64,000 bases of DNA from Chloroflexota bacterium (GTDB lineage: Bacteria; Chloroflexota; Anaerolineae; Anaerolineales; Anaerolineaceae): positions 2,356,001 to 2,420,000 of the forward strand of contig CP069394.1 in assembly GCA_016887485.1 (NCBI GenBank). The letters run 5' to 3'. Under the pieces are notes generated by a model. The model was not told where the DNA came from. It did not search any database and saw only the letters and a list, made by a program, of their open reading frames with translations. Of this stretch, positions 15,484 through 24,261 are shown one piece after another. Positions within the stretch are counted from its first letter, which is position 1. The number at the start of each line of letters is the position of its first letter. The position numbers and the translations under genes are program-made.

Positions 15484-17637
15484 CTAAATTTTAATTGGTT
15501 TACCATTACGCAAAGAGTCGAGGGCCGCAAAGCTGGCCTGGGTCACGCCAATCAGCTGGTCATAGGGGATCGGGGGTTCCTGTCCCTGCTGAACGGCTTT
15601 CAAGAAAGCGCGCCAGGCATCTTTATGGCCTTTATCCTGGCTGAGCAGGCTGCGTTCCACTTTGCGCTTGCCCTTGGCGACTGTTTCCAGCTTGCGCCAA
15701 TCATTCAGCACGGCCACCCGGCCGCCGGTGAAGACTTCCACATATTCCTTCGGGAAGGATTTGTCACCGTTCGCCAGGTAGCTGACCACACCGACGGAAC
15801 CATCCGGGAAGCGGAAGGTCATCACGACGTTATCTTCGCTGTATTTACCGTTATCCGGCAGGCCAGTGGTGGTCACTTCCACCGGGTTTTCGCCGACCAG
15901 GAAGGTCAGGAAGTCAATGAAGTGACAGCCCTCACCGATGATCCGGCCGCCGCCCACCTTGGGGTCATTGATCCAGTGATCCGCAGGGATTACATTGGCG
16001 TTCACCCGGAAATGGGCATAGAGCGGTTCCTGGCGCTGGTCCACAAAGGCTTTGAGTTTGACCGCAAGGGGAGCAAAGCGCCGATTGAAGCCCAACATCA
16101 GGACGGGCTGGCCGCCTTTTTTGAGCAGCTTGGTGACCTGGTTCAGTTGTTTTTTGTTGATTGCTAGTGGTTTTTCGCAGTAGACGTGTTTACCGGCAGC
16201 AAAAGCTTCCAATACCTGCGGCGTATGCAGGTTATGCCGGGTCAGGACTGCAATTAGGTTGATGGCAGGGTCGCCCAACACCGCTTCAGGCTCACTGGCT
16301 GCAAATCCGAAGCCGTATTGACGGGCGGCATGCTGTGCGCTGACACCGGAAGCGGAGACGACCCCAATGGGGGCAATGCTGCCTACTTTCTTGATGGAGG
16401 GCAGGAATGTGGAGAGGGCATAATTGCCCGCACCCAGCACACCCAATGCCAGCATCTCACCGGGCTGCACTCGGACGGGTGGGGCCTGCTTGTTGACGAT
16501 CCGGTTGTCCTTGGGACGGGGATCGCTGCCATAGGTGAGCAGCACGCCTAGATAGGGTTCCTTACCGGTGAGCAGCTCATACGCCTGCTGTCCATCCGCA
16601 ATTGGAATCCGGTGGGTGATCAATGGGGAGACATCCAGCTTGCCCTGGGCCATCAGGTCCAGGAAGGCTTCCATATTACGGGTTTCGGTCCAGCGGACAT
16701 GCCCGATGGGGTAGTCCTGGCCTTGTTCTTCAAATTTGGGGTCATAACGGCCGGGGCCATAGGAGCGGGAAACCAACACCTCCAGTTCCTTGGCATAGTA
16801 GGCATTGCGGGGAATTTCCAGCCCCACCGCGCCAACCGCCACGATTTTTGCCCGGTCACGGGCGATCTCGCCCGCCAGGTTGATCGGGTCATTGGTGTCG
16901 GCGTCGGCACAGATCAGGACGGCATCCACACCGCGGCCATGGGAGAACACACTGGCGGCTTCTTCAGCCTGACCACGCGTGACGGCGTTGCTCGCGCCCA
17001 TTGATTTGGCCAGAGCCACACGCTCAGGGTCAAGGTCAATGCCCAACACATCGCACCCGGCTGCCGAGGCGATCCCGGTGGCGAGCAGGCCCAATAGTCC
17101 GAGCCCAATCACGGCGACCCGGGAGCCAACCTGCACATCCGCCAGCCGGAAGCCCTGCATGGCGACCGCGCCCACGGTGGTGAAGGCGGCCTGATCAAAA
17201 GTGACGCCATCGGGGATGAGAACCATCAGATTCTGGGGGATGACCCCGAAATCCGCATGGACAGCATGGCCGCCGCCCGCACAGGCGACTCGATCACCTG
17301 CCTTGAAGCCCTGCAGGCTCTCGCCGACTTCAACTATTCTGCCTGCTGAGGAATATCCCAACGCCATTGGTTGATCCAGCTTGTTCATGGCGGCTTCGAA
17401 GGTGGTCAGCAAGCCCTCACGTTGGGCTTTGTTGATCAACTGCCGCACTAGGTCCGGCCGGGACTGGGCCTTGCCCAGTAGCCCCTGCTTGGCGAATTCG
17501 ACTACCATCCGCTCAGTGCCGGAGGAGACCAGCGAGGCGGCGGTTTGGACCAGGGCGGTCCCTGGCTGACATTGCGGGACGGGCACTTCGGTCACTTGCG
17601 GTTCACCCGTTTTCATATTCTGAAGCAATTGTTTCAT
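15484..17637 (-). CDS. Two-domain oxidoreductase: zinc-type alcohol dehydrogenase plus Gfo/Idh/MocA
   Basis: 717 residues. The first 370 or so form a medium-chain dehydrogenase (GDRVACAGGGHAVHADF, Rossmann motif VIGLGLLGLLATGIASAAG). Residues of about 390-717 form a Gfo/Idh/MocA oxidoreductase (GVLGAGNYALSTFLPSIKKV and the EKPLAINK catalytic Lys motif). This fusion is a known protein type tied to cell-surface polysaccharide clusters, usually beside heparinase II/III-like genes, and both features are seen here. It probably oxidises or epimerises a nucleotide sugar, but the exact substrate is not known. The structural-zinc cysteines of classical alcohol dehydrogenases are missing. Confidence 0.9.
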   Translation of the reverse strand: MKQLLQNMKTGEPQVTEVPVPQCQPGTALVQTAASLVSSGTERMVVEFAKQGLLGKAQSRPDLVRQLINKAQREGLLTTFEAAMNKLDQPMALGYSSAGRIVEVGESLQGFKAGDRVACAGGGHAVHADFGVIPQNLMVLIPDGVTFDQAAFTTVGAVAMQGFRLADVQVGSRVAVIGLGLLGLLATGIASAAGCDVLGIDLDPERVALAKSMGASNAVTRGQAEEAASVFSHGRGVDAVLICADADTNDPINLAGEIARDRAKIVAVGAVGLEIPRNAYYAKELEVLVSRSYGPGRYDPKFEEQGQDYPIGHVRWTETRNMEAFLDLMAQGKLDVSPLITHRIPIADGQQAYELLTGKEPYLGVLLTYGSDPRPKDNRIVNKQAPPVRVQPGEMLALGVLGAGNYALSTFLPSIKKVGSIAPIGVVSASGVSAQHAARQYGFGFAASEPEAVLGDPAINLIAVLTRHNLHTPQVLEAFAAGKHVYCEKPLAINKKQLNQVTKLLKKGGQPVLMLGFNRRFAPLAVKLKAFVDQRQEPLYAHFRVNANVIPADHWINDPKVGGGRIIGEGCHFIDFLTFLVGENPVEVTTTGLPDNGKYSEDNVVMTFRFPDGSVGVVSYLANGDKSFPKEYVEVFTGGRVAVLNDWRKLETVAKGKRKVERSLLSQDKGHKDAWRAFLKAVQQGQEPPIPYDQLIGVTQASFAALDSLRNGKPIKI

Positions 17638-17675
17638 AATTTTGCACTCATTTTTAGCGTTTTGACGGTAATAGG

Positions 17676-17681
17676 ATTATA
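17676..17681 (-). promoter_or_regulatory. -10 hexamer upstream of the two-domain oxidoreductase
   Basis: Minus strand TATAAT about 40 bases before the start codon. No clear -35 is visible. Confidence 0.4.
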
Positions 17682-17737
17682 GCGCAAACTGGCGCAGGGA
17701 TGGTTTTCTTTAATTGAGATTGTATTACCCTGAGAAT

Positions 17738-17763
17738 AAAAAAGGCTGCCGTAGTTGGCAGCC
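17738..17763 (-). terminator. Rho-independent terminator after the FmdB gene
   Basis: GGCTGCC (17744-17750) pairs with GGCAGCC (17757-17763), with a T6 tail on the minus strand (17743-17738). Confidence 0.85.
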
Positions 17764-17783
17764 TAAATGGGTTAATGGGGGTA

Positions 17784-18083
17784 TTAGTCGCCTTTAGAGG
17801 CGGTTGGGGTGCTCTTGCTTTCCGTTTTGGTCTCGCTTTTGGCTTCGGTGGTCTCCTTCTTGCCGTGTTCGTGGCTTTCGGAGGAATAGGTCTGGCCGGA
17901 TGGGGAGCGGTTGTCGGTGGCATAGAAGCCTTTACCTTTAAACACAATACCCACCGGCTGGAAAACCTTGCGCAGGGCAGATTCGCCGCATTCCGGGCAA
18001 ACAACCAGCGGGTCATCCGTGAATTTTTGATACTGATCAAACCGGATCCCGCAATTTTCACATTGGTACGTATACGTTGGCAT
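17784..18083 (-). CDS. FmdB-family zinc ribbon protein
   Basis: 99 residues. An N-terminal zinc ribbon MPTYTYQCENCGIRF...VVCPECG gives four Cys ligands (8, 11, 29, 32), the FmdB/CxxC regulatory-protein pattern. KGKGFYATD is also typical. The C-terminal 40 residues are low-complexity Lys/Glu/Ser/Thr. It is proposed in other organisms to be a regulatory or small metal-binding protein; no firm function is known. It starts with AGGAAG at good spacing and is a single-gene unit. Confidence 0.88.
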   Translation of the reverse strand: MPTYTYQCENCGIRFDQYQKFTDDPLVVCPECGESALRKVFQPVGIVFKGKGFYATDNRSPSGQTYSSESHEHGKKETTEAKSETKTESKSTPTASKGD

Positions 18084-18112
18084 GCTTTACTTCCTAAATC
18101 TTATCTTTCCAG

Positions 18113-18141
18113 ATTATAGCCCCCTTACGGGGTGATGGCAA
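18113..18141 (-). promoter_or_regulatory. Promoter of the FmdB gene (TTGCCA-N17-TATAAT)
   Basis: Minus strand -35 TTGCCA (18141-18136), a 17-base spacer and -10 TATAAT (18118-18113), about 30 bases before the start codon. Confidence 0.75.
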
Positions 18142-18218
18142 GGCCGCACGGGGCGATCTAACGAATCTCTAACACCCCTCGGGGGAAAGTATCCCGCTAT
18201 TCCCACCTGAACCTTCGC

Positions 18219-18227
18219 TGGTATAAT
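18219..18227 (+). promoter_or_regulatory. Extended -10 promoter giving a probable leaderless mRNA
   Basis: TGGTATAAT (18219-18227) lies seven bases before the ATG at 18234. Transcription should begin at or next to the start codon, and no ribosome site is present. Confidence 0.6.
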
Positions 18228-18233
18228 GCCAGC

Positions 18234-19256
18234 ATGCGTAAGAAATGGAAAAATTACCTTTTTCTGCTCATTTTGGCGGGCACGCTGGTTTCAGCCTGTT
18301 CAACGGGCGCTAACCAGCTGACCCCCACTGACACCACTGAGTTGGATGGCACTTTGCGGCCCTATCCCTCTGATACTGCGACGGTCACGCCGCTGCCGAC
18401 GGATTATGTCACCCCGACGCCTTCACCCACGATAACCCCGACCCCGACCGATGTCTATTATGAAGTGCGAGCCAATGATGATATGGGTGGGATCGCCTAT
18501 TATTACGGCATCAGCGTCGCGGACCTCATGACCGCCAACCCGGATATTGACCCGCGGGCGATGACGGTGGGGATGCAATTGTTGATCCCGATCACGCCTA
18601 CTCCGCCACCTACGGCCACCCCGACTTCAGAAGACGCTCAGACAACATCCGTCCCGACCGATGAAGAGGTAATCCCAGCCGCCCCGGATTGTTATCTGGA
18701 TGCGCTGGGCGGGATGTGGTGTTTTGTGCTTTATGAAAATAATTCCGAGAGGGCATTGGAAAATGTTTCAGCAATCATCACCCTTGGTGAGGGAGAAACT
18801 GCCATGCAGGAAACGGCTATCATGTCGCTCAACCTGCTGCCTGCGGGTACAGCACTGCCCCTGATCGCCTATTTCGATCCGCCATTGCCTGCTGACCGGA
18901 GGGCTTCTTTTGAGCTGGACTTCTCCCTACCTGTGATGCCTGGGGATGACCGCTATCTTGATTTGAATATTGATGAACAGACACTGACAGTGAGTGATGA
19001 TGGCCTGACAGGCACCGTGAGCGGCACTGTTTCGCTCTCCGCGGATCAGGCGGATGCGGATTATGTCTGGATCAGCGCCACAGCCTTTGACAAAGACGGG
19101 CGGATCGTGGCCGTGCGGCGCTGGGAAAACAGTTTCACGTTGATTTCCGGTGGACAGCTTGATTATTCGATCACGCTCTACAGCATGGGCGGGCCGATTG
19201 ATCATGTGGAACTGCTCACTGAAGCGCAGCCTGTCAGCATGACTGAGACCCCTTGA
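18234..19256 (+). CDS. LysM domain lipoprotein
   Basis: 340 residues. The signal peptide ends in LVSACS, so the mature protein is a lipoprotein anchored by Cys about residue 22. A Thr/Pro-rich linker (TPTPSPTITPTPTD) precedes one LysM domain (YYEVRANDDMGGIAYYYGISVADLMTANPDID and so on, about 83-125). LysM binds peptidoglycan or related glycans. A second TPTPPPTATPTS linker leads to a C-terminal beta-rich domain of about 180 residues with no recognised family. It begins the unit lysM-folP-methyltransferase and overlaps folP. Confidence 0.87.
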   Translation: MRKKWKNYLFLLILAGTLVSACSTGANQLTPTDTTELDGTLRPYPSDTATVTPLPTDYVTPTPSPTITPTPTDVYYEVRANDDMGGIAYYYGISVADLMTANPDIDPRAMTVGMQLLIPITPTPPPTATPTSEDAQTTSVPTDEEVIPAAPDCYLDALGGMWCFVLYENNSERALENVSAIITLGEGETAMQETAIMSLNLLPAGTALPLIAYFDPPLPADRRASFELDFSLPVMPGDDRYLDLNIDEQTLTVSDDGLTGTVSGTVSLSADQADADYVWISATAFDKDGRIVAVRRWENSFTLISGGQLDYSITLYSMGGPIDHVELLTEAQPVSMTETP

Positions 19257-19273
19257 AAATGGAAAGTGACCCT

Positions 19274-20149
19274 ATGACTTCCGAAATTCTTGCCCCGTTC
19301 CCCTGGGGGGAGCGGACCTATATTATGGGTATTATGAATGCTACCCCGGACAGCTTCTCCGGTGATGGTCTGCTGAAGCGGGAGGATGCTGTCAGCCAGG
19401 CACTCAATCAGGCGGAGGGCTTCCTCGCCAATGGTGCGGATATCCTCGATGTCGGCGGTGAGAGCACCAGACCTGGCGCGGATACGGTCAGCGAGGTGCA
19501 GGAACTGGAACGGGTGCTGCCCGTGATCGCTTCGCTGCGGAAGAAGTTCCCGCAGGTGGTGATCTCAGTGGATACTTATAAGGCTGAGGTGGCCAGGCAG
19601 GCGCTGGACCTGGGAGCGGACTGGGTGAACGATATCTGGGGATTCCGGGCGGATCCGGAACTGGCAGGTGTGACCGCGGCGCATCATGCGCCGGTGGTGC
19701 TGATGCATAACCGCTTGAAACCCGGCAGTGCAGAAGTGCAGGCCCGCTTGGGTGGGCACGTGGTTGGCGTGGAATATGATGACCTGATCGCGGATATTTG
19801 CAATGAACTGCTGTTCAGTGTGGGCCTGGCTCATGAAGCGGGTATCCCGGATGAGTATATTATCCTGGATCCGGGGATTGGTTTCGGAAAGACCGTTGAA
19901 CAAAACCTCGAATTATTAGACCGGATGGATGAGATCAAAGCCTTGGGGTATCCCTTGCTGGTGGGCCCTTCGCGCAAGTCCTTCATCGGTTATACGCTTG
20001 ATTTACCGCCTGAAGAACGGGTGGAAGGGACTGCTGCAGCGGTGGCCCTCAGCATTGACCGGGGAGCGGATATCGTCCGTGTGCACGATGTGGCGGTGAT
20101 GTCCCGGGTGGCGCGCATGACGGATGCTGTTATCCGGCGGAAATCCTGA
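19274..20149 (+). CDS. folP: Dihydropteroate synthase FolP
   Basis: About 291 residues, TIM barrel. The signatures are MGIMNATPDSFSGDG (first DHPS motif), ILDVGGESTRPGA (second), DPGIGFGKT (pterin site) and GPSRKSFIGYTL (Lys and Ser for the pterin/pABA site). It joins pterin pyrophosphate with p-aminobenzoate in folate synthesis. ATG 19274 is preferred; TTG 19253 and ATG 19259 are in frame and would overlap the lysM gene. Other folate genes are not in the window. Confidence 0.95.
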   Translation: MTSEILAPFPWGERTYIMGIMNATPDSFSGDGLLKREDAVSQALNQAEGFLANGADILDVGGESTRPGADTVSEVQELERVLPVIASLRKKFPQVVISVDTYKAEVARQALDLGADWVNDIWGFRADPELAGVTAAHHAPVVLMHNRLKPGSAEVQARLGGHVVGVEYDDLIADICNELLFSVGLAHEAGIPDEYIILDPGIGFGKTVEQNLELLDRMDEIKALGYPLLVGPSRKSFIGYTLDLPPEERVEGTAAAVALSIDRGADIVRVHDVAVMSRVARMTDAVIRRKS

Positions 20150-20164
20150 GATTTAGGGGGCAGT

Positions 20165-20731
20165 ATGGAACTTGTGGGTTATGATTTTCCCCAGCTTGAA
20201 ATTGCACTCGATGATTATGATTTTACGGGCCCCGTGCTGGATATCGGGGGCGGTGGTGAGGGCGTGATCGGTCAGTTGCTGGGCCGGGATGTGATTGCCA
20301 TTGACCAGCGGATGGATGAACTGCTGGAAACGACGGATGGTCACCATAAGGTGATGATGGACGCTCGCCGGTTGGGTTTTGAAGGACAGCTTTTCCCCAC
20401 CCTGACGGCTTTTTTCTCTTTGATGTATCTTCCAAAACGTGAAGATCAGATCGCTGTTTTTATGGAATCTCAGCGGGTGCTAGAGCCGGGTGGCAGCTTA
20501 CATTTGTGGGATGTGACCCAGCCGGAAGAGCCCTTGGAAGGGTCGGATTATTTCGTGGTTTACCTGCGGTATGGGGTCAGGGGGAAGCAGCGGGGAACGG
20601 GATATGGGATGCGCTGGCCGGGCGAGAAGCGGGATGCTGCCCATTACACCGCTCTGGCGGAGCAGGTGGGACTGACCTGTGTTCGGTCGGATGTGCTGGA
20701 GCATTGTTTTTATCTGCAATTTCGGAAGTAA
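20165..20731 (+). CDS. Class I SAM-dependent methyltransferase
   Basis: 188 residues with the class I fold. The SAM-binding glycine loop is VLDIGGGGEGVIGQLLG (about 25-41), the acidic residue after strand 2 is AIDQRMDE, and the post-motif LEPGGSLHLWDVTQ appears near 108-121. The target is unknown. It lies 15 bases after folP with a purine-rich GGGGGCAG before the ATG, so probably in the same transcript. Confidence 0.8.
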   Translation: MELVGYDFPQLEIALDDYDFTGPVLDIGGGGEGVIGQLLGRDVIAIDQRMDELLETTDGHHKVMMDARRLGFEGQLFPTLTAFFSLMYLPKREDQIAVFMESQRVLEPGGSLHLWDVTQPEEPLEGSDYFVVYLRYGVRGKQRGTGYGMRWPGEKRDAAHYTALAEQVGLTCVRSDVLEHCFYLQFRK

Positions 20732-20759
20732 TTTATCGCAATGTAGTTTTGTGACTTTC

Positions 20760-20917
20760 GTAGGTCACGTATGGTGGCGAAGCCATCTACGTGACATTTT
20801 CGTGTCACGCTGGAAGCGTGACCTACCCAATAGGGCGAGCACGGAGACTCGCCTCTACGAGAGATTATGAATTATGGATGTTTGTAGGTCACATGCCGCA
20901 CGGCGTATATGACAATT
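20760..20917. repeat. Three palindromic intergenic repeat units
   Basis: Units at 20760-20799, 20802-20826 and 20884-20917 share GTAGGTCAC...GTGACA or TGTCACG...GTGACCTAC. They can form hairpins. They lie between convergent genes, the usual place for REP-like elements. Confidence 0.7.
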
Positions 20918-20921
20918 TCAA

Positions 20922-21869
20922 TTAATCTACCAGCTCATGCACTCGTGAGATGGCATCCGCCAGGCTGCGGCCGAGGAAAATCCCCTTCATTGCTTCCCGG
21001 GCATCATTATTTTCATTGAAATAACGCCCGCCATATCCCAGTTTTGGTTTCTTGGGGAGCGTATTTAGTTGCTCCTGCATCTTGAAGAGGGGCTGGGCGG
21101 TATGTTCAAATCCTGCAGAGAGGATCACCATGTCTGCATTGGTGTCTTCTGCATAAAGCACCAGATCTTCGATCGGCAGGTCCGCGCCCAAAAACTCCAC
21201 CCGGTATCCCTCTCGCCTGAGCAGCACAGAGAGCATTAGCGGTGCAATCTCGTGGAATTCCTCCGGTGCGCAGCCGACCAGAATGGTTGGGGCGGAGATG
21301 TCAATTGGGAAAGCCTGCAGCAGGTTCATAAGCACGCCTTCGATATAGGAAGAAGCAAAATGTTCAGTCGCGATCCGGATTTCACCGTGGAACCAGGCGT
21401 CGCCAATATGATAAAGACAGGGCTGGAAGATCTCAAAAAGAGTCGTTTCAAGATCAAACATTATTTGCACGCTGTTGAGGATTTTCCTGACCCGAATCTC
21501 ATCATGGGCGGCAAAGGCTTCATATAACATCTCGGCATACCGGGCAGGGGGAAATTCCGGCTTTTGGATAGGTTTGGGAGCTTCGAGGGTTGGCAACGCC
21601 TCGGGCCATACGCCCTGCTTGCGCATTGCCTGATATTCGCGAACGGCCGCACTAATGGACAGGCCGTTGAACAGGCGGTGGGTGATCCAGCGCACCACCT
21701 GGATATCCCGTTCAGAATAGAGCCGGTAATTGTTGTCGAGGCGCTCAGGTTCAAGGAAGTTGTAGCGTCTTTCCCAGGCGCGCAGCGTCACTGCGCGGAC
21801 CCCTGAGCGGTCACTGACCACTTTGATGGTGTATTGTCCTTTTGGAGAGAATTTTGCAATCGAAGCCAT
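20922..21869 (-). CDS. MerR-family regulator with B12-binding domain (CarH-like)
   Basis: 315 residues. The N-terminal MerR helix-turn-helix reads YTIKVVSDRSGVRAVTLRAWERRYNFLEPERLDNNYRLYSERDI (about 13-56). A helical B12-lid domain follows and has the CarH signature Trp-x9-Glu-His (W159, E169, H170). The cobalamin fold carries the lower-ligand motif EFHEIA (His206; the usual Gly is Ala). Proteins of this design use adenosylcobalamin to sense light and repress carotenoid or photoprotective genes. No carotenoid gene lies next to it. The ATG has AAAAGGA before it. Light sensing is inferred from the motif. Confidence 0.87.
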   Translation of the reverse strand: MASIAKFSPKGQYTIKVVSDRSGVRAVTLRAWERRYNFLEPERLDNNYRLYSERDIQVVRWITHRLFNGLSISAAVREYQAMRKQGVWPEALPTLEAPKPIQKPEFPPARYAEMLYEAFAAHDEIRVRKILNSVQIMFDLETTLFEIFQPCLYHIGDAWFHGEIRIATEHFASSYIEGVLMNLLQAFPIDISAPTILVGCAPEEFHEIAPLMLSVLLRREGYRVEFLGADLPIEDLVLYAEDTNADMVILSAGFEHTAQPLFKMQEQLNTLPKKPKLGYGGRYFNENNDAREAMKGIFLGRSLADAISRVHELVD

Positions 21870-21911
21870 AGTGACAATCCTTTTCGACAGATTGGACTGG
21901 TTAATTTAATT

Positions 21912-23633
21912 TTACCGTGTCTCCCACCCGCTGGCGTCAAACAGGCTTTGGAGGAAGGCGGATCGTTCAGACGGCGTCATCGGCCGGGGCTGGGCGTAAT
22001 CATCAAGCATGGCGGTCAACAGTTCAGTGCTGAGGTAGCGGCCGTCATAGAAGGTGTGGCGCTGGATGATCTCCCAGCGGGTCTCGATGATTTGGTTGCC
22101 GTATTGATCAATGATACCCATCTGGTCGAAGAATAGGTTCCCGAGGCCATACTGGATGAAAGCGTTATCCTGAAAAGCCATGCCCTTGGCAAGATGGGCC
22201 TGGCTGCCGTTCACGATTACTGCGCCGGCATCAGCCATCAATCCGAAATCCCGGACCTGATGCTCGCTGGCATAGTTATAGTAGTCCTCGAAATACTGGA
22301 AAGTCGCAATGGGCAGATAACCCTCTGCTGTGAGGTGGGCGATCTCTTCAGCCATCCATTCATAGTCATCGCAGGGGGCAGCGCCGCCGTGCTCATCAGT
22401 GGCCCAGGCATAATCCGGTCCGGAGGCGTTACAGCCGATGAAGGCCAGTTTATTGCCATGGTCGGTGAGGGTCAGAGGGGTGAGGGCATCTTCTAAATTA
22501 ATGCCGCCGCCAAAATAGACCATGTCGTGTTCGGCATAGAGATCAAGGGAGAACGGGATCACATCCACGCCCCAGACATAGGCTGAGTCATTGTTGTGGT
22601 TGCCGGTCAGTTCGATGATGTCAACTCCGACATAGTCGAAAAGCATAATATAATCCGGGCTGCTGCAGAAGAGTAGCATTTCCGAGTCTGGGTCAGGTGT
22701 GGGACAGTCTTCATAGAAGGAGACCTCGTTGCTGATATGGGTCAGGTCCGCGCTGGACAGCCAATCACGAATTTTCTCGCCTGGGTAATTTACACCATTG
22801 GTTTCCATTTTGTCAGCCGTGGCGCGCACCAGAGCTGTGACGCCAGTCATCACCAGAGAGGTCATTTTTTCCGGGTCACGGTTGGTGACGGTGATGGCGG
22901 TGTTGAGCGTTTCAAGATTTTCTGCTGAGAGAGCTTGCCCGGCCTCTGTCTGGGCGATGAGCTGGAAGCTGACCACCAAAGGAGCGGTGACTGGGTCAAA
23001 GCCCTTGTTTAGGGGAGAGGTTCCATCGACTGTGATGACTTTGAGCTTGGGTTCGAGCGAATCAAAAGGCACGATTACCCAGGCATCCGATTCCCAGAGC
23101 CTGTCGGCGGCCACGGGTTCATCTGAGATGATGATCCGGGCGGCGTCGTGTTCACCCCACTGGGCTTCCCAAACATTAGCAAGGGCGGAAGGTAGTTTCA
23201 GGTAGGGTACGGTCAGCATGTCGGTCACGGTCTCGCCGGACCAAAAAGCCTGCAGATCAGCCAGGGTCACGCCGTCCACCAGCGTGGGGAATGGGGCGGC
23301 CAGGGCATAGACCCAGGTGCTGGTCAGGATCACGTCGCCCTCAGGAACCTTGGCGACGGGACCGAACCAAAGATCGGCATCGGGGCTGCTAGAGAGGGGA
23401 AGACCAGATAACGCGTCAAAGTCTACGCTGCCCACCGGGAGTGAGCCCGCCAGGAAAATCGTGACTGGGATGGAAGTCGCTTTGGTGGGCTCTGAGCCTA
23501 CTACCACGATCTCAGCAGTCTTGGTGGGTACCAGAGAAGTTGGGGTATCCTTGCCCGCACAAGCAGAGAAGGTCAGGGGAATCAGAAGTAGGAAGATAAC
23601 AATGGGAAGGACATTTCTAAAAGAAAGTTTCAT
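21912..23633 (-). CDS. CapA-family (PGA_cap) lipoprotein
   Basis: About 573 residues from the start at 23633. Signal peptide with lipobox LTFSACAG. The C-terminal half (about 300-560) is a CapA-like metallophosphoesterase fold with DYVGVDIIELTGNHNND, FIGCNASGPD and DAGAVIVNGSQAHLAKGMAF. The N-terminal half (about 45-290) looks like a periplasmic binding-protein-like domain (ADLQAFWSGE, SDEPVAADRLW), an unusual attachment. CapA proteins act in poly-gamma-glutamate or related envelope processes. No other cap genes are present. A role in the envelope is likely, but the reaction is unknown. Confidence 0.8.
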   Translation of the reverse strand: MKLSFRNVLPIVIFLLLIPLTFSACAGKDTPTSLVPTKTAEIVVVGSEPTKATSIPVTIFLAGSLPVGSVDFDALSGLPLSSSPDADLWFGPVAKVPEGDVILTSTWVYALAAPFPTLVDGVTLADLQAFWSGETVTDMLTVPYLKLPSALANVWEAQWGEHDAARIIISDEPVAADRLWESDAWVIVPFDSLEPKLKVITVDGTSPLNKGFDPVTAPLVVSFQLIAQTEAGQALSAENLETLNTAITVTNRDPEKMTSLVMTGVTALVRATADKMETNGVNYPGEKIRDWLSSADLTHISNEVSFYEDCPTPDPDSEMLLFCSSPDYIMLFDYVGVDIIELTGNHNNDSAYVWGVDVIPFSLDLYAEHDMVYFGGGINLEDALTPLTLTDHGNKLAFIGCNASGPDYAWATDEHGGAAPCDDYEWMAEEIAHLTAEGYLPIATFQYFEDYYNYASEHQVRDFGLMADAGAVIVNGSQAHLAKGMAFQDNAFIQYGLGNLFFDQMGIIDQYGNQIIETRWEIIQRHTFYDGRYLSTELLTAMLDDYAQPRPMTPSERSAFLQSLFDASGWETR

Positions 23634-23713
23634 GATCAGGGCGTTTGAAAGTGAGTTGGTGAAAAACCACATTCAATATTGGGCTCTGCAGATTCTAATT
23701 ATCCCACTAAATT

Positions 23714-23758
23714 AAAAATCCAACAGCCCCGCACCTTTCGGGGGCAGGGATGTTGGAT
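23714..23758 (-). terminator. Terminator after the DUF4332 gene
   Basis: ATCCAACA (23718-23725) pairs with TGTTGGAT (23751-23758), with an inner GCCCC/GGGGGC stem. A T-rich tail follows on the minus strand. Confidence 0.8.
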
Positions 23759-23782
23759 TAGATGGCGTAATGTATTTAGTGT

Positions 23783-24187
23783 TTAATATTGGATAACGCG
23801 GGGCAGGGCCTTGGCTTGGTCAACCCAGCTGGCAACCTGTTTCTCACTGGGAAGCTGGCGAACGAGTTTCTTTGCATTGTTCACTTCAACCATCTTGGCA
23901 TGGAGATTAGCAGCATTGCGCTGGGCCAGTTCAGGGACGGTGTCCACGCCGGCTTCTTCCAGAAGATCGGAATATTCCTGTGCGACGCCCTTGATCCGAT
24001 AGAGATCAACATGGTTGACCCATTCGAGAACGAGACCGTGGCTGATGCCGGTCATTTCTTCAATTTCCTGACGGCCTTTTGGGGTTGCGCCTTTTTTTAA
24101 GAGTTTACCTGTGGTTGTGATGCCAGCTTTCACTAATTTCTCAGCGTACTTTGGACCAATGCCTTCTACGTCGATTATCTTTGCCAT
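23783..24187 (-). CDS. DUF4332 helix-hairpin-helix protein
   Basis: About 134 residues. Two helix-hairpin-helix-like halves: IDVEGIGPKYAEKLVKAGITTTGKLLKKGAT at the N-terminus and YRIKGVAQEYSDLLEEAGVDTVPELAQRNAANL in the middle. This is the DUF4332 pattern, related to DNA-binding HhH motifs of DNA polymerase or topoisomerase type. Function is unknown; nucleic-acid binding is likely. The start at 24187 has AAGGAG before it. Confidence 0.83.
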   Translation of the reverse strand: MAKIIDVEGIGPKYAEKLVKAGITTTGKLLKKGATPKGRQEIEEMTGISHGLVLEWVNHVDLYRIKGVAQEYSDLLEEAGVDTVPELAQRNAANLHAKMVEVNNAKKLVRQLPSEKQVASWVDQAKALPRVIQY

Positions 24188-24261
24188 TTCGAACTCCTTA
24201 TTATCTAAGCGAACTTTTTGTTGTGGCGACAAATAACAGCCACATGATTCCCAATAAGCCA

